DNA from: Corallococcus silvisoli
GTDB taxonomy: Bacteria > Myxococcota > Myxococcia > Myxococcales > Myxococcaceae
Reading direction: 5' to 3'
Assembly (NCBI RefSeq): GCF_009909145.1
Contig: NZ_JAAAPJ010000021.1
Location: 78,045-142,044 of the forward strand
Length of the DNA: 64,000 nt
The notes under the pieces were generated by a model that worked only from the letters and a program-made list of their open reading frames with translations, did no database searches and was not told where the DNA came from. Each line of letters starts with the position of its first letter. Position 1 is the stretch's first letter. This document shows positions 36,025 through 46,671 of this stretch, in pieces. Made by a program: the position numbers and the translations under genes.

Positions 36025-36218
36025 AATCCAGGCAGGACACAGTTCCGCCTCTCGGTGTTCCCTTGAAGGCAGGGTGCGGACCCCCAATCTTGTGACGGGA
36101 ACGGGGCCTGTGACCGGCGTGTTATAGAGCGGTATTTCACCCTGCATGCGCGTTCGGCGGGCATGCGGGCAACTCTTGAAGGGCCTGTCTGTCTGGCAGG
36201 CCAGCGGGTGGCGGATAC

Positions 36219-38675
<2,457 letters not shown>

Positions 38676-38725
38676 TGACGGCCTGAGCCCCGGGCCCTTC
38701 CAGGGGGCCGGGATGCGTGGGGTTC

Positions 38726-38778
38726 AAGCCAGGATGCCGGCCGACCAGGAGTCGCCGGTCTCCTGGCTTCTCTATTTT
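38726..38778 (+). terminator. Terminator after lonV
   Basis: AAGCCAGGA (38726-38734) pairs with TCCTGGCTT (38761-38769). Inner bases 38736-38740 pair with 38755-38759. CTCTATTTT follows. It lies 50 bases after the lon stop. Confidence 0.65.
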
Positions 38779-38807
38779 CGGACCGTGCCTGGGGTACAAC
38801 GCGGGCA

Positions 38808-40508
38808 GTGGCTCCCCGCGCGCGAATCCTTTCGTCCTCCCTGGTGCTGGTGATGGTCGCGGCCTGCGGGCCCTGCGGCTTCCAGCCGGAGCCGGGCGTG
38901 AAGGTGGTGGTGCCGGCGATGCCCACCACGCTCGATTGGAGCCATTCGGATCCGATGAGCTGGGTGAACTACCCGGTGATGCTCGCCACGCAGAAGGGGC
39001 TCACCACGCTGGGCGCGGACCACTCCGTGCAACCCGGGCTGGCGGAGCGGTGGGAGCGCGAGGCGGATGCCGCTGGCCACGATGTGTACACCTTCCACCT
39101 GCGCCCCGACGTGACGTGGTCGGACGGCGCTCCCGTGACGGCGCGCGACTTCGTCTTCGGCTGGCACCGGGCGCTGCGGGGCCGCGAGCGCGGGGAGATG
39201 GCGGACCTGGAGGGCGCGGAGGCGGTGCTCGCGCTGCTGGAGCGGGGGGCACCGGAGGCGGAGGTGAAGGCCGCGCTGGCGCGGGTGGGCGTGGAGGCGG
39301 TGGATGCGCGGACGCTGCGGGTGACGCTGGCGCGGCCCCGCAGCTACTTCCTGGCGCGGCTCGCGAACGTGTACCTGTTCTTCCCGGCGCCCTCGGCGGA
39401 CCTGGAGGGCAGGTCCGACGAGGCGGTGCGCGACTACTTCGACCGGCCTCGCGATGGGCGTCCGCTGGCCGTGGGCCCGTACCGCGTCGAGCGGTGGGAC
39501 CGCGCGGGAGAGCGCGTGCGGCTCGTCTACAACCCGCGCAGCGCGTTCGCGCCCCCCCTGGAGCCCGGGGAGACGCCGGCCCCGGTGCTGACGCTGATGA
39601 AGTCGGAGATCGGCCCCGCGCTGTACGAGCGGGGCCGCGTGGACTTCGTCTTCGTGGACAGCGCGGCGGCGCTGCGCGGGATGCGCGCGGCGGACCTGAA
39701 GCGCGAGCCCCTGCTGTCCACGTACTTCCTGGGCTTCAACACCGAGCGTCCGCCGTTGGACCGGCCGGAGGTGCGCCGGGCCCTGGCGCGGGCGTTGGAC
39801 CGGGAGGCGCTGCTCGCGGGGCTGCTGCCCGCGGCGCGCGCGACGAACGTGCTGCTGCCGCCGGAGCTCCCGGACTCGGCCTCGCCCGAGCAGGCCGCCC
39901 GGCTGCCGCGCTACGAGCCGGAGCGGGCGAAGGCGGAGCTGGAGGGGGTGACGGGCCTGGACCGGCCGCTGCGGCTGGTGGTGAAGGCGGGGGATTCGTT
40001 CGTGCCGGAGGAGGCGCTGGCGGAGCGCATCGCGGCGCAGCTGGCGCGGGTGGGCGTTCAGGTGGTGGTGGATGCGCGCTCGGACTTCTCCGCGGAGGTG
40101 GCTCGACGGACGCCGCAAGGGGCGCGCGCCTATGACCTGTACCTGCGCCGGCTGGGCGCGGACTACGCGCACCCGAACACGTTCTTCACGCTCTTCGAGC
40201 GGCAGGGCAATCACCAGACGGGCTGGGAGACGCAGGGCGCGGGCGAGCCGATGCGCCGCTTCGAGCAGCTGCTGGAGGAGGCGGACGGCGACGCGGACCC
40301 CGCGCACGCGCGCGCGCTGTACACGCAGGCGCAGGAGCTGCTGGTGGGCGAACAGGCCGTCATCGCACCGCTGTACCACCCGGACCGCTACTTCCGGGCG
40401 CGGGCGCGGCTGCATGGCCTGGACGTGGATCCGTTCAACTTCCTCGCGCTGCGCGCCCTGCGGCTGGGGCCGGATGAGGCGCCCATGGCCCAGGCGGAAG
40501 GGAAGTAG
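38808..40508 (+). CDS. Peptide/oligopeptide ABC transporter substrate-binding lipoprotein
   Basis: A 566-residue SBP family 5 (OppA/DppA-like) protein. Signal peptide with lipobox VAAC (Cys20). Typical sequences are the early TLDWSHSD site, the GLAERWERE segment, HLRPDVTWSDGAPVTARDFVFGW (in part), GRPLAVGPYRVERWD and the LNTE-like FLGFNTERPPLDRPEVRRALARALD (in part). It binds the solute outside the inner membrane. Two permease genes follow, after a 405-base gap. The GTG start sits just 40 bases after the lon terminator. Confidence 0.9.
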   Translation: MAPRARILSSSLVLVMVAACGPCGFQPEPGVKVVVPAMPTTLDWSHSDPMSWVNYPVMLATQKGLTTLGADHSVQPGLAERWEREADAAGHDVYTFHLRPDVTWSDGAPVTARDFVFGWHRALRGRERGEMADLEGAEAVLALLERGAPEAEVKAALARVGVEAVDARTLRVTLARPRSYFLARLANVYLFFPAPSADLEGRSDEAVRDYFDRPRDGRPLAVGPYRVERWDRAGERVRLVYNPRSAFAPPLEPGETPAPVLTLMKSEIGPALYERGRVDFVFVDSAAALRGMRAADLKREPLLSTYFLGFNTERPPLDRPEVRRALARALDREALLAGLLPAARATNVLLPPELPDSASPEQAARLPRYEPERAKAELEGVTGLDRPLRLVVKAGDSFVPEEALAERIAAQLARVGVQVVVDARSDFSAEVARRTPQGARAYDLYLRRLGADYAHPNTFFTLFERQGNHQTGWETQGAGEPMRRFEQLLEEADGDADPAHARALYTQAQELLVGEQAVIAPLYHPDRYFRARARLHGLDVDPFNFLALRALRLGPDEAPMAQAEGK

Positions 40509-40913
40509 CGGATGCGCACGCTGAGCACGGATGCCTCGATGCGAGCCGGGTGTTTGGGCGCCGAGGCGCCTTGGCTGATGCTCGGGACTCGCTCGGCCCT
40601 GCCCGTAGGCTCGCCCGACAGGCGCCCGCCGAGGCGTGCCGTGCGAGCGCGCCGTTCGGAGCCCTGGCGCTCGGAGCTGTCTCGGCCGCGGGTGTCCGTG
40701 GGCCGGGACACTTCATGTGAGCGCTTGTGCCCGCGCGTCATGGACCTGCAGGCCGGGCGGCCTCGGCGCGTGCCCGGGACTTCGTGTTCGCGTCCGGAGC
40801 CGTTGATGGGGCCGGCCGTGGCGATGCGGTGGCCCCTGGGCGACAAGGGCCTTCGCTCGTTCGAGCCGTGGCGCTCGTGTCTGGCTCGGACCTCAAGGCG
40901 GGGGGGCTAGCGC
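40509..40913. other. 405-base gap inside the ABC transporter operon
   Basis: A 132-codon frame (40512-40910) fills the gap but its product is an Arg/Ser/Pro-rich string without helices, motifs or a ribosome-binding site; I do not accept it as a gene. A weak direct repeat is seen between about 40655-40690 and 40860-40891 (gagcc-tggcgctcg). The gap may be the remains of a lost gene or a duplicated segment. Confidence 0.45.
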
Positions 40914-41798
40914 ATGCGCCTCATCGCGACGCGCCTCGCGCGGCAGCTCGTGCTCGTGCCGGTGGTGGCGGTGGCCTCGTACTTCCTCATGGCCGCGCTG
41001 CCGCTCACCACGGAGAGCGACACCAAACGGCAGGTGTCTCCGGAGCTGGCGGCGTCGTATCAGCGCGACCTGGGCATCGGGGAGCCGTTCGGGATCCTCC
41101 GCCCCTGGCAGAAGCTCTTCGCGGGGGAGCGGCTGGGCACCAGCGCTCAGGGCATCACCGGGGATGAGCTCCTGCAGAAGCTCTCCGGCAGCGTCGGCGT
41201 GGGCCTGGTCGCGCTGCCCCTGGCGCTCGCGTGGGCGCTGGGCTTCGCGCTCCTGCGCACCCGCTGGCGGCGCGGGCGGTGGGCCGTGCTGGGCGACGCG
41301 CTTCCGGCCATCGCGTTCGGGACTCCGGTGTTCATCCCCGCGCTGCTGCTGGCCCCTTCCGTGGTGGAGCGCGGCCACCTGCTGCCAGAGCTCTGCGCGG
41401 CGGTCGTCATCGCCATCTGGCCCGGGACCTTCCTGGGCACGCTCGTGGGCGACGCGCTGGAGACGGAGCTGTCGCGCGACTACGTGCGCACCGCGCTCAG
41501 CAAGGGCCTGGACCCCGGCACGGTGCTGCGCCGCCACGTCCTCCCCAACGTGTGGCCGGCGCTCCTGGACGCCGTGACCCCGGTCGCCACCGCGCTGCTC
41601 GCGGGCTCGTTCGCCGCGGAGCGCGTCTTCGGCCTGCCTTACTTCGGCCAGCTCTACGTGCTCGCCGTCCTCAACAAGCAGGTCGCCGTCGTCGTCGTGT
41701 CCACCACCACCTTCGCCACCGTGCTCGTCGCCGTGAGCCTCACGGTGGAGCTGCTTCGCGTGCTCGTGGATCCGCGCGCCCGGGAGGCCCGCGCGTGA
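40914..41798 (+). CDS. ABC transporter permease, OppB/DppB-like
   Basis: A 294-residue inner-membrane protein with about six membrane segments. The first helix ARQLVLVPVVAVASYFLM and the EAA-loop-like sequence DYVRTALSKGLDPGTVLRRHVLPN (in part) that touches the ATPase are clear. OppB family members usually have about 310-340 residues; the periplasmic insert after the first helix is short here. It should form the channel with the next gene's product. The start is ATG 40914. Confidence 0.85.
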   Translation: MRLIATRLARQLVLVPVVAVASYFLMAALPLTTESDTKRQVSPELAASYQRDLGIGEPFGILRPWQKLFAGERLGTSAQGITGDELLQKLSGSVGVGLVALPLALAWALGFALLRTRWRRGRWAVLGDALPAIAFGTPVFIPALLLAPSVVERGHLLPELCAAVVIAIWPGTFLGTLVGDALETELSRDYVRTALSKGLDPGTVLRRHVLPNVWPALLDAVTPVATALLAGSFAAERVFGLPYFGQLYVLAVLNKQVAVVVVSTTTFATVLVAVSLTVELLRVLVDPRAREARA

Positions 41799-42607
41799 AC
41801 CGCATCCCGCTTCGCGCCTGGGTGGGCCTGCTCCTCCTCGTGGGCCTGGGCGCCTTGAGCCTGGTGGCCGGCCGCCTGTTCCCCGAAGCCCTCGCGCACA
41901 CCTGCCCGCTCGGCTGGGACCTGAACCGCCCGGACCGCAGCGTGTGCGAGCTGGCCTTCGGCGGCCTGTGGGTGTCCCTGGCGGTGGGGCTCGCAGCTGG
42001 TGCCCTGTCCACCGTGTTGGGGCTTGGCGTCGCGGCGCTCGCGCGGCTGTCCGGCGGCGTGACGGAGCAGGTCCTCCTGCGCGCCGTGGATGCCGTCTTC
42101 GCCCTGCCGGACGTGCTCGTGGTGATGGTGCTCCAGCTCGCCGGCCAGTCGCTGATGGACGCGGGCATGGGCGGCGGCCTGGGCCCCTTCGGCTTGATGG
42201 TGACGTCGCTGGCCCTGGTGGGCTGGGCGGGCCCCGCACGCATGTTCCGCGACCGCCTGGCCACGCTGGAGGGCCAGGAGTACGTCGCCGCCGCGCGGGC
42301 CCTGGGCGGCGGTGGGCCGCACGTCCTGCGCGTGCACCTGTGGCCCATGCTGCGGCCGTTCGTGCTGGCGGTCTTCCTCAGCCGCCTGCCCAACGCCATC
42401 CTCACCGAGTCCACGGTGAGCTTCTTCGGCATCGCCCGCATGGAGCCCATGTCGCTGGGCCGCTACCTGGGCACGTCCTACGCGGCGCTCATCTACGAGG
42501 GCGGGGGGCGCGTGGTGATTCCCGCCTGGGGGCTGCTGGTCCTGCTCGTGCTCGGCGCCTCGCTCGCTTCCCAGGCGTTGGGGGGAGGTACCCGTCGCCA
42601 AGTGTGA
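41795..42607 (+). CDS. ABC transporter permease, OppC/DppC-like
   Basis: A 270-residue inner-membrane protein with about six segments. The coupling EAA loop is EYVAAARALGGGGPHVLRVHLWP (in part), and the late TESTVSFFGIARMEP motif is typical of OppC. Its GTG start overlaps the stop of the first permease (GTGA), so the two are translationally coupled. No oppD/oppF-like ATPase gene follows; the next gene is a receiver protein after about 65 bases. The pair may use an ATPase coded elsewhere. Confidence 0.85.
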   Translation: MNRIPLRAWVGLLLLVGLGALSLVAGRLFPEALAHTCPLGWDLNRPDRSVCELAFGGLWVSLAVGLAAGALSTVLGLGVAALARLSGGVTEQVLLRAVDAVFALPDVLVVMVLQLAGQSLMDAGMGGGLGPFGLMVTSLALVGWAGPARMFRDRLATLEGQEYVAAARALGGGGPHVLRVHLWPMLRPFVLAVFLSRLPNAILTESTVSFFGIARMEPMSLGRYLGTSYAALIYEGGGRVVIPAWGLLVLLVLGASLASQALGGGTRRQV

Positions 42608-42672
42608 GGAATGCCGCACATTGGGGCAAAGGTTTCCCACGGACGGAAACCCATTACCCCCTGGTGAACACC

Positions 42673-43122
42673 ATGTCCCTCCCGACGGAAGAAATCCCCC
42701 TTGCCCCTGCCCGTGATGAGCGTCCGCGCGACGACGGTCTGCGCAAGGAGACCGTTCGGGGTTCGGTGCTGGTGGTGGAGGACGACGCCGCCCACCGCGA
42801 GTTCCTGGTGGAGCTGGTGAGCGGCTGGGGCTACCAGGCCATGCCCGTGGGCAGCGCCGAGGAGGCCGAGTTCGCCGTGCGCAACAAGCGCATGGACGCG
42901 GCCATCGTGGACGTGTTCCTGCCCGGCCGCAGCGGCACCACGCTCATGTCCCGGCTGCGGGAGCGCTTCCCGCAGGCGGTCCTCATCGGCGTGAGCGCCA
43001 TGAGCGACGCGGCCACCGCGCGCAAGTGCAAGGGCCTGGGCGCGGACCTCTTCATCGGCAAGCCGTTGGATCCGGAGCGGCTGGCCAAGGCGCTCAAGTC
43101 CAAGCACCACAGCTGGCACTGA
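42673..43122 (+). CDS. Single-domain response regulator
   Basis: A 149-residue receiver with a 30-residue leader. The acidic pocket is Asp37/Asp38, the phospho-acceptor is Asp80 (AIVDVFLPG), the switch residue is Ser108 (GVSAM) and the lysine is Lys130 (IGKP). There is no output domain, so it signals by protein contact or works in a phosphorelay. No histidine kinase gene is adjacent. ATG 42673 is chosen; a GTG three codons earlier is an alternative. Confidence 0.9.
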   Translation: MSLPTEEIPLAPARDERPRDDGLRKETVRGSVLVVEDDAAHREFLVELVSGWGYQAMPVGSAEEAEFAVRNKRMDAAIVDVFLPGRSGTTLMSRLRERFPQAVLIGVSAMSDAATARKCKGLGADLFIGKPLDPERLAKALKSKHHSWH

Positions 43123-43170
43123 AGTCGGCAGGGGAGCGGGTTCCGGTTGCACACCCCCGCCGGACGGCCG

Positions 43171-43728
43171 ATGCTCCCCTGCGTGAAGAACCTCGCTTCC
43201 GGCTTCCTGCTGGCCATGCCCCAGCTTGGAGACCCGAACTTCTACCGGTCGGTCATCCTGATGATCGAACACGGGGAGACGGGCTCCATGGGGCTCGTCG
43301 TGAATCGGGGAGCGCCCCTGACGCTGGGTGAGCTGGCGCGCGGTCAGTCGATGGACATCTCGACGGAGCGCGTGTCGCAGCCGGTGTTCGTGGGCGGCCC
43401 GGTGGAGCCCCAGCGGGGCTTCGTCCTGCATGACGACGACACCGTGCCGGAGAAGCACCCGGTCCTGCCCGGCCTGTACCTGAGCGTCACCCTGGACGCG
43501 CTGGGGCCCCTGTTGCAGCGGGCGAGCCCTCGGGTGCGCTTCTGCCTGGGCTACGCGGGCTGGGGGCCCAAGCAGTTGGAGAATGAGATCGCCGCCGGTT
43601 CGTGGCTGTATGCCGACGCCACCGCGGACGCGGTGCTGGGACACGACCCGGCCAAGCTGTGGGATGCCACCCTGCGCGGCCTGGGGGTGGACCCGGCCAT
43701 GTTGGTGATGGGGAAAGGGATGAACTGA
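43171..43728 (+). CDS. YqgE/AlgH family protein (DUF179)
   Basis: A 185-residue protein of the YqgE/AlgH family, once linked to alginate control in Pseudomonas but without a known activity. The core stretches are LLAMPQLGDPNFYRSVILM, GSMGLVVNRG, VFVGGPVEPQRGFVLH and RFCLGYAGWGPKQLENEI. ATG 43171 or GTG 43183 could be the start; a TTG further up is less likely. The next gene, bolA, begins at its stop codon (TGATG overlap), so the two are coupled. Confidence 0.85.
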   Translation: MLPCVKNLASGFLLAMPQLGDPNFYRSVILMIEHGETGSMGLVVNRGAPLTLGELARGQSMDISTERVSQPVFVGGPVEPQRGFVLHDDDTVPEKHPVLPGLYLSVTLDALGPLLQRASPRVRFCLGYAGWGPKQLENEIAAGSWLYADATADAVLGHDPAKLWDATLRGLGVDPAMLVMGKGMN

Positions 43729-43985
43729 TGCTCGACGCCGAGACGCTTCGCCGTTACCTCCTCGATGCCCTGCCGGGCTCCGAGGTGGAGTTGAACGACA
43801 CCACGGGGACGGGGGACCACTTCGAGGCGCGCGTCGTCTCCCCGGCCTTCACCGGCAAGACGATGGTGGAGCAGCACCAGCTCGTCTATGCGCCCCTGCA
43901 GCCGTGGTTGAAGTCCGGAGAGCTGCACGCGCTCGCGCTCAAGACCTATTCGCCCGAGCAGTGGAAGAAGCTCGGGCCCCGCTGA
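43728..43985 (+). CDS. bolA: BolA family protein
   Basis: An 85-residue class II KH-like BolA protein. The central GDHFEARVVSPAFTGKTMVEQHQLVYAPL (in part) and the ELHALALKTYSPEQW helix-strand are diagnostic; the conserved His after LVYAPL-type helices that helps ligate Fe-S with a glutaredoxin is represented by His922-type position ELHAL. BolA proteins form [2Fe-2S] complexes with CGFS glutaredoxins, and such a gene comes next (17 bases). The pair therefore probably acts together in iron-sulfur delivery or iron sensing. Confidence 0.9.
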   Translation: MLDAETLRRYLLDALPGSEVELNDTTGTGDHFEARVVSPAFTGKTMVEQHQLVYAPLQPWLKSGELHALALKTYSPEQWKKLGPR

Positions 43986-44002
43986 AGAAGGAGCAACGTT
44001 TC

Positions 44003-44320
44003 ATGGATCCGACCCTCAAGGCCCAGTTCGACGACACGGTGAAGTCCCACCCCATCGTCCTCTTCATGAAGGGCAATGCCCTGTTCCCGCAGTGCGGCTT
44101 CTCCGCGCGAGCCCTCCAGCTGCTGCAGCCGCTGGGGCCGGTGCACACGGTGGACGTGCTCGCGGACCCCGCCGTGCGCCAGGGCATCAAGGACTACTCC
44201 AACTGGCCCACGATTCCGCAGGTCTACATCCACGGGAAGTTCGTGGGGGGCTCGGACATCCTGATGGAGCTGGCCGAGCGCGGCGAGCTGCAGGACCTGG
44301 TCGCCGCCGGCGGCAAGTAG
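44003..44320 (+). CDS. grxD: Monothiol glutaredoxin (CGFS, GrxD/Grx4 type)
   Basis: A 105-residue monothiol glutaredoxin that carries [2Fe-2S] clusters. The active site is CGFS at 31-34 (FPQCGFSARA), followed by the WPTIPQVYI cis-proline strand and the GGSDILMEL glutathione-binding turn. The usual KGTP before the CGFS is changed to KGNALFP. It follows bolA closely, matching the known BolA-Grx partnership. A good ribosome-binding site (AAGAAGGAGC) precedes the ATG. Confidence 0.93.
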   Translation: MDPTLKAQFDDTVKSHPIVLFMKGNALFPQCGFSARALQLLQPLGPVHTVDVLADPAVRQGIKDYSNWPTIPQVYIHGKFVGGSDILMELAERGELQDLVAAGGK

Positions 44321-44422
44321 GCGCCCCGTGGCTCGAGCGGGGGGCCGCGAGGCCCGGGGAAGACCCGGGCCCCGTCCCCCGCGTAGAATGGGCGGCGGTC
44401 GCCAAGAGGGGTCCCCGCCGCC

Positions 44423-45841
44423 GTGCTCACCGTCACACCGCCTGATTCGAAGCCGCAGGACGCGTCCACCGAAGTGCCGGGAGTGCCAGCCACTGGAGCC
44501 GGGGGCCCGCTTCCGCCGGGGGCGAACGTCGCGGTCGCCACGACGGCGGGGGTGGCGGACCCGGACGACCTGGTCTCCACGGAGAAGACGCCCACGCTGG
44601 TGGACCGGGTGCAGGCGTTCCGCGCGAAGTACGAGCGGCAGGAGATGGCCCTCTTCTTCTTCGCGGGCTTCCTCTACGACGTCCTCACGCTGAGCCCCAT
44701 CGACGATGCGCTCACGGAGGTGCAGAACTTCGCCTACCTGGCCATCCTCGCGGGCCTGCTGGTGCTGGAGCAGCGCTACCCCGAAGGCGTGGAGCCGCCC
44801 CGCTTCCTGGTGAAGGTGTGGCGCTTCCGCGAGGACGCGCTGCACTTCTTCCTGGGCAGCCTGCTGAGCGCCTTCACGCTGTTCCTGTTCAAGAGCTCCT
44901 CGGGCATCACGTCCCTGCTGTTCCTCGGGGGGATGTTCCTGCTGCTGGTGGCGAACGAGCTGCCGCGCTTCCGGCAGCTGGGGCCCGTCATCCGCGTGGC
45001 CCTCTTCAGCCTGTGCGTGACGCTCTACTTCGCGTCGCTCCTGCCGGTGCTGTTGGGCCGGGTGGGGTGGTGGATCTTCACGCTCTCCGTGGCCATGGGC
45101 TGCGGGAGCGTCTACGGGCTCCTGCGCGTGCTGCGGCGGTGGCGCCCGGACGCGGCGGTGCTGCTGCGCACGGTGGCGGTGCCCGGCTTCGGCGTGCAGG
45201 CGCTGCTGCTGGGGTGCTACTTCCTGGGCGTGATTCCGCCGGTGCCGCTGGCGGTGCAGTACAGCGGCATCTACCACGCGGTGAAGCGCGTCTCCCCGGG
45301 CGTGTATCACCTGACGTCGGAGGCGCGGCCGTGGTGGCGGTTCTGGACGGCGTGGCACCACGGCGACCAGGACTTCACGGTGCGGCCCGGCGAGCAGCCC
45401 GTGTACTTCTTCCGCATCTTCGCGCCCAAGGGCTTCGAGCGGTACCGCGTGCGCGTGCGCTGGTTCTTCGACCACCCGCAGAAGGGCTGGACGGCGCTGG
45501 GCAATGGCTACCTCGCCACGGTGAGCAGCAACGGCACGGAGGGCGGCTACCGCTACTACGCGCAGCCGGGCACCACGCCCAAGCCGGGCGACTGGCGCGT
45601 CGTGCTGGAGACGGAGGACGGGCACGAAATCAACCGCCTGGGCTTCACCGTCACCGCCGACACGCGCACGGAGCCGCGCCCCGTGAAGGTGGACGTGTCC
45701 ACGCTCAAGGTCATCGAGCCCCTGCCGCTGGAGGAGTGGGAGAAGACGCAGCCTCCGGCGGCGGTGGCGGCGCCCGCGAACGAGGCTCCCGGCGCGCAGG
45801 GGGCCCCTGCGCCCGGGGCTCCTACGGCGCCGGCGCCTTGA
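44423..45841 (+). CDS. Integral membrane protein with C-terminal DUF2914 domain
   Basis: A 472-residue protein. Residues 1-70 are a Pro/Ala/Thr-rich cytoplasmic tail and a helix. About seven membrane segments follow (near 76-94, 103-117, 139-157, 161-179, 190-211, 214-234 and 248-272). The soluble DUF2914 domain is at about 340-415 with WFFDHPQKGWTALGNGYLATV (in part) and YYAQPGTTPKPGDWRV. A Pro/Ala tail ends it. DUF2914 proteins often carry a stress- or envelope-related role but none is established. Its 3' end overlaps the convergent rsmE by 20 bases. GTG start. Confidence 0.8.
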   Translation: MLTVTPPDSKPQDASTEVPGVPATGAGGPLPPGANVAVATTAGVADPDDLVSTEKTPTLVDRVQAFRAKYERQEMALFFFAGFLYDVLTLSPIDDALTEVQNFAYLAILAGLLVLEQRYPEGVEPPRFLVKVWRFREDALHFFLGSLLSAFTLFLFKSSSGITSLLFLGGMFLLLVANELPRFRQLGPVIRVALFSLCVTLYFASLLPVLLGRVGWWIFTLSVAMGCGSVYGLLRVLRRWRPDAAVLLRTVAVPGFGVQALLLGCYFLGVIPPVPLAVQYSGIYHAVKRVSPGVYHLTSEARPWWRFWTAWHHGDQDFTVRPGEQPVYFFRIFAPKGFERYRVRVRWFFDHPQKGWTALGNGYLATVSSNGTEGGYRYYAQPGTTPKPGDWRVVLETEDGHEINRLGFTVTADTRTEPRPVKVDVSTLKVIEPLPLEEWEKTQPPAAVAAPANEAPGAQGAPAPGAPTAPAP

Positions 45842-46574
45842 GCAGCATCACCTGACCCAGGAGCACGGGCACCGCCGTCTCCACGCGCAGGATGCGGGGG
45901 CCCAGGGAGAAGGGCTGGAAGCCGTGGGCCTCCAGCAGCTGGGCCTCGAAGGGCACCCAGCCGCCGTCCGGGCCAATGGCGAGCACCACGCGCCGGGCGC
46001 CCGCGACGCCCGCGGCCTGGAGGGGCTGCCGGGCCGGAGGGTGGGGCAGCAGGCGCAGGGCCTCCGTGCCGAAGACCGTGTCCAGCTCGTCCTCGACGAA
46101 GGGGCGGAAGCGCTCGCGCACCAGCACCTGGGGAGGGCGAGTGTCGCGGGCCTGCTCCAGACCCTGGTGGAGCAGCTCGCGCACGAAGGCCTCGTTGAGC
46201 ACCTTGGAGTCGAAGTAGCTCTTCTCCACGCGGGCCGCGTTCACCAGCACCACCCGGTCCACGCCCAGGGAGGCCACCGCGGGCAGCACCTTCTTGAGCG
46301 CCTTGGGGCGGGGGATGGCCAGGAGCAGGTCCACGCCCGCGCGCGGGGGCGGGGCCTCGTCCAGGGTGACGCGCAGGTGGAGCAGGCCGGGGGCGTTCTC
46401 CAGGACCTCGCCCGCGCCGGTGGGGCCGTCCAGGCGGCCCACGCGCAGGGACTCGCCGGCTTCGGCCTTGAGGACCTCGCGGGCGTGCTGGGCGCGGCGC
46501 CCGGTGAGCCGGGCGGTGCCGTCCGGCTGGAAGTCCTCGTCGAAGAGCAGGAGCAGGTTCACGGTAGGCCCCAT
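45822..46574 (-). CDS. rsmE: 16S rRNA (uracil-1498-N3)-methyltransferase RsmE
   Basis: A 250-residue SPOUT methyltransferase. It has an N-terminal PUA-like domain with HAREVLKAEAGESLRVGRLDG (in part). The knotted C-terminal domain has LAIGPDGGW (family GPEGG; here Asp replaces Glu at 203) and LGPRILRVETA (224-234), which form the SAM-binding knot. Length is usual. The gene overlaps the convergent membrane-protein gene by 20 bases at the 3' end. The ATG at 46574 is used; a GTG four codons downstream is possible. Confidence 0.9.
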   Translation of the reverse strand: MGPTVNLLLLFDEDFQPDGTARLTGRRAQHAREVLKAEAGESLRVGRLDGPTGAGEVLENAPGLLHLRVTLDEAPPPRAGVDLLLAIPRPKALKKVLPAVASLGVDRVVLVNAARVEKSYFDSKVLNEAFVRELLHQGLEQARDTRPPQVLVRERFRPFVEDELDTVFGTEALRLLPHPPARQPLQAAGVAGARRVVLAIGPDGGWVPFEAQLLEAHGFQPFSLGPRILRVETAVPVLLGQVMLLKAPAP

Positions 46575-46671
46575 CTAGCCGTTCCCGGGCGGGCAGGGGA
46601 GGGGGCGGCCCCAGGAGAGGGGGGCGCGTGCTCCCGGCCCGTCCCCGCGGGGCCGTGATAAAGGGCCGGGC

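Noticed and set aside
36025..36218. Heat-shock or CIRCE-type element before lonV
   Set aside because: A TATAG-like spot is visible but no matching -35 box or inverted repeat could be supported.
40512..40910. Open frame of 132 codons filling the ABC operon gap
   Set aside because: The product is rich in Arg, Ser and Pro without structure or motif, and there is no ribosome-binding site; long chance frames are common at this GC content.
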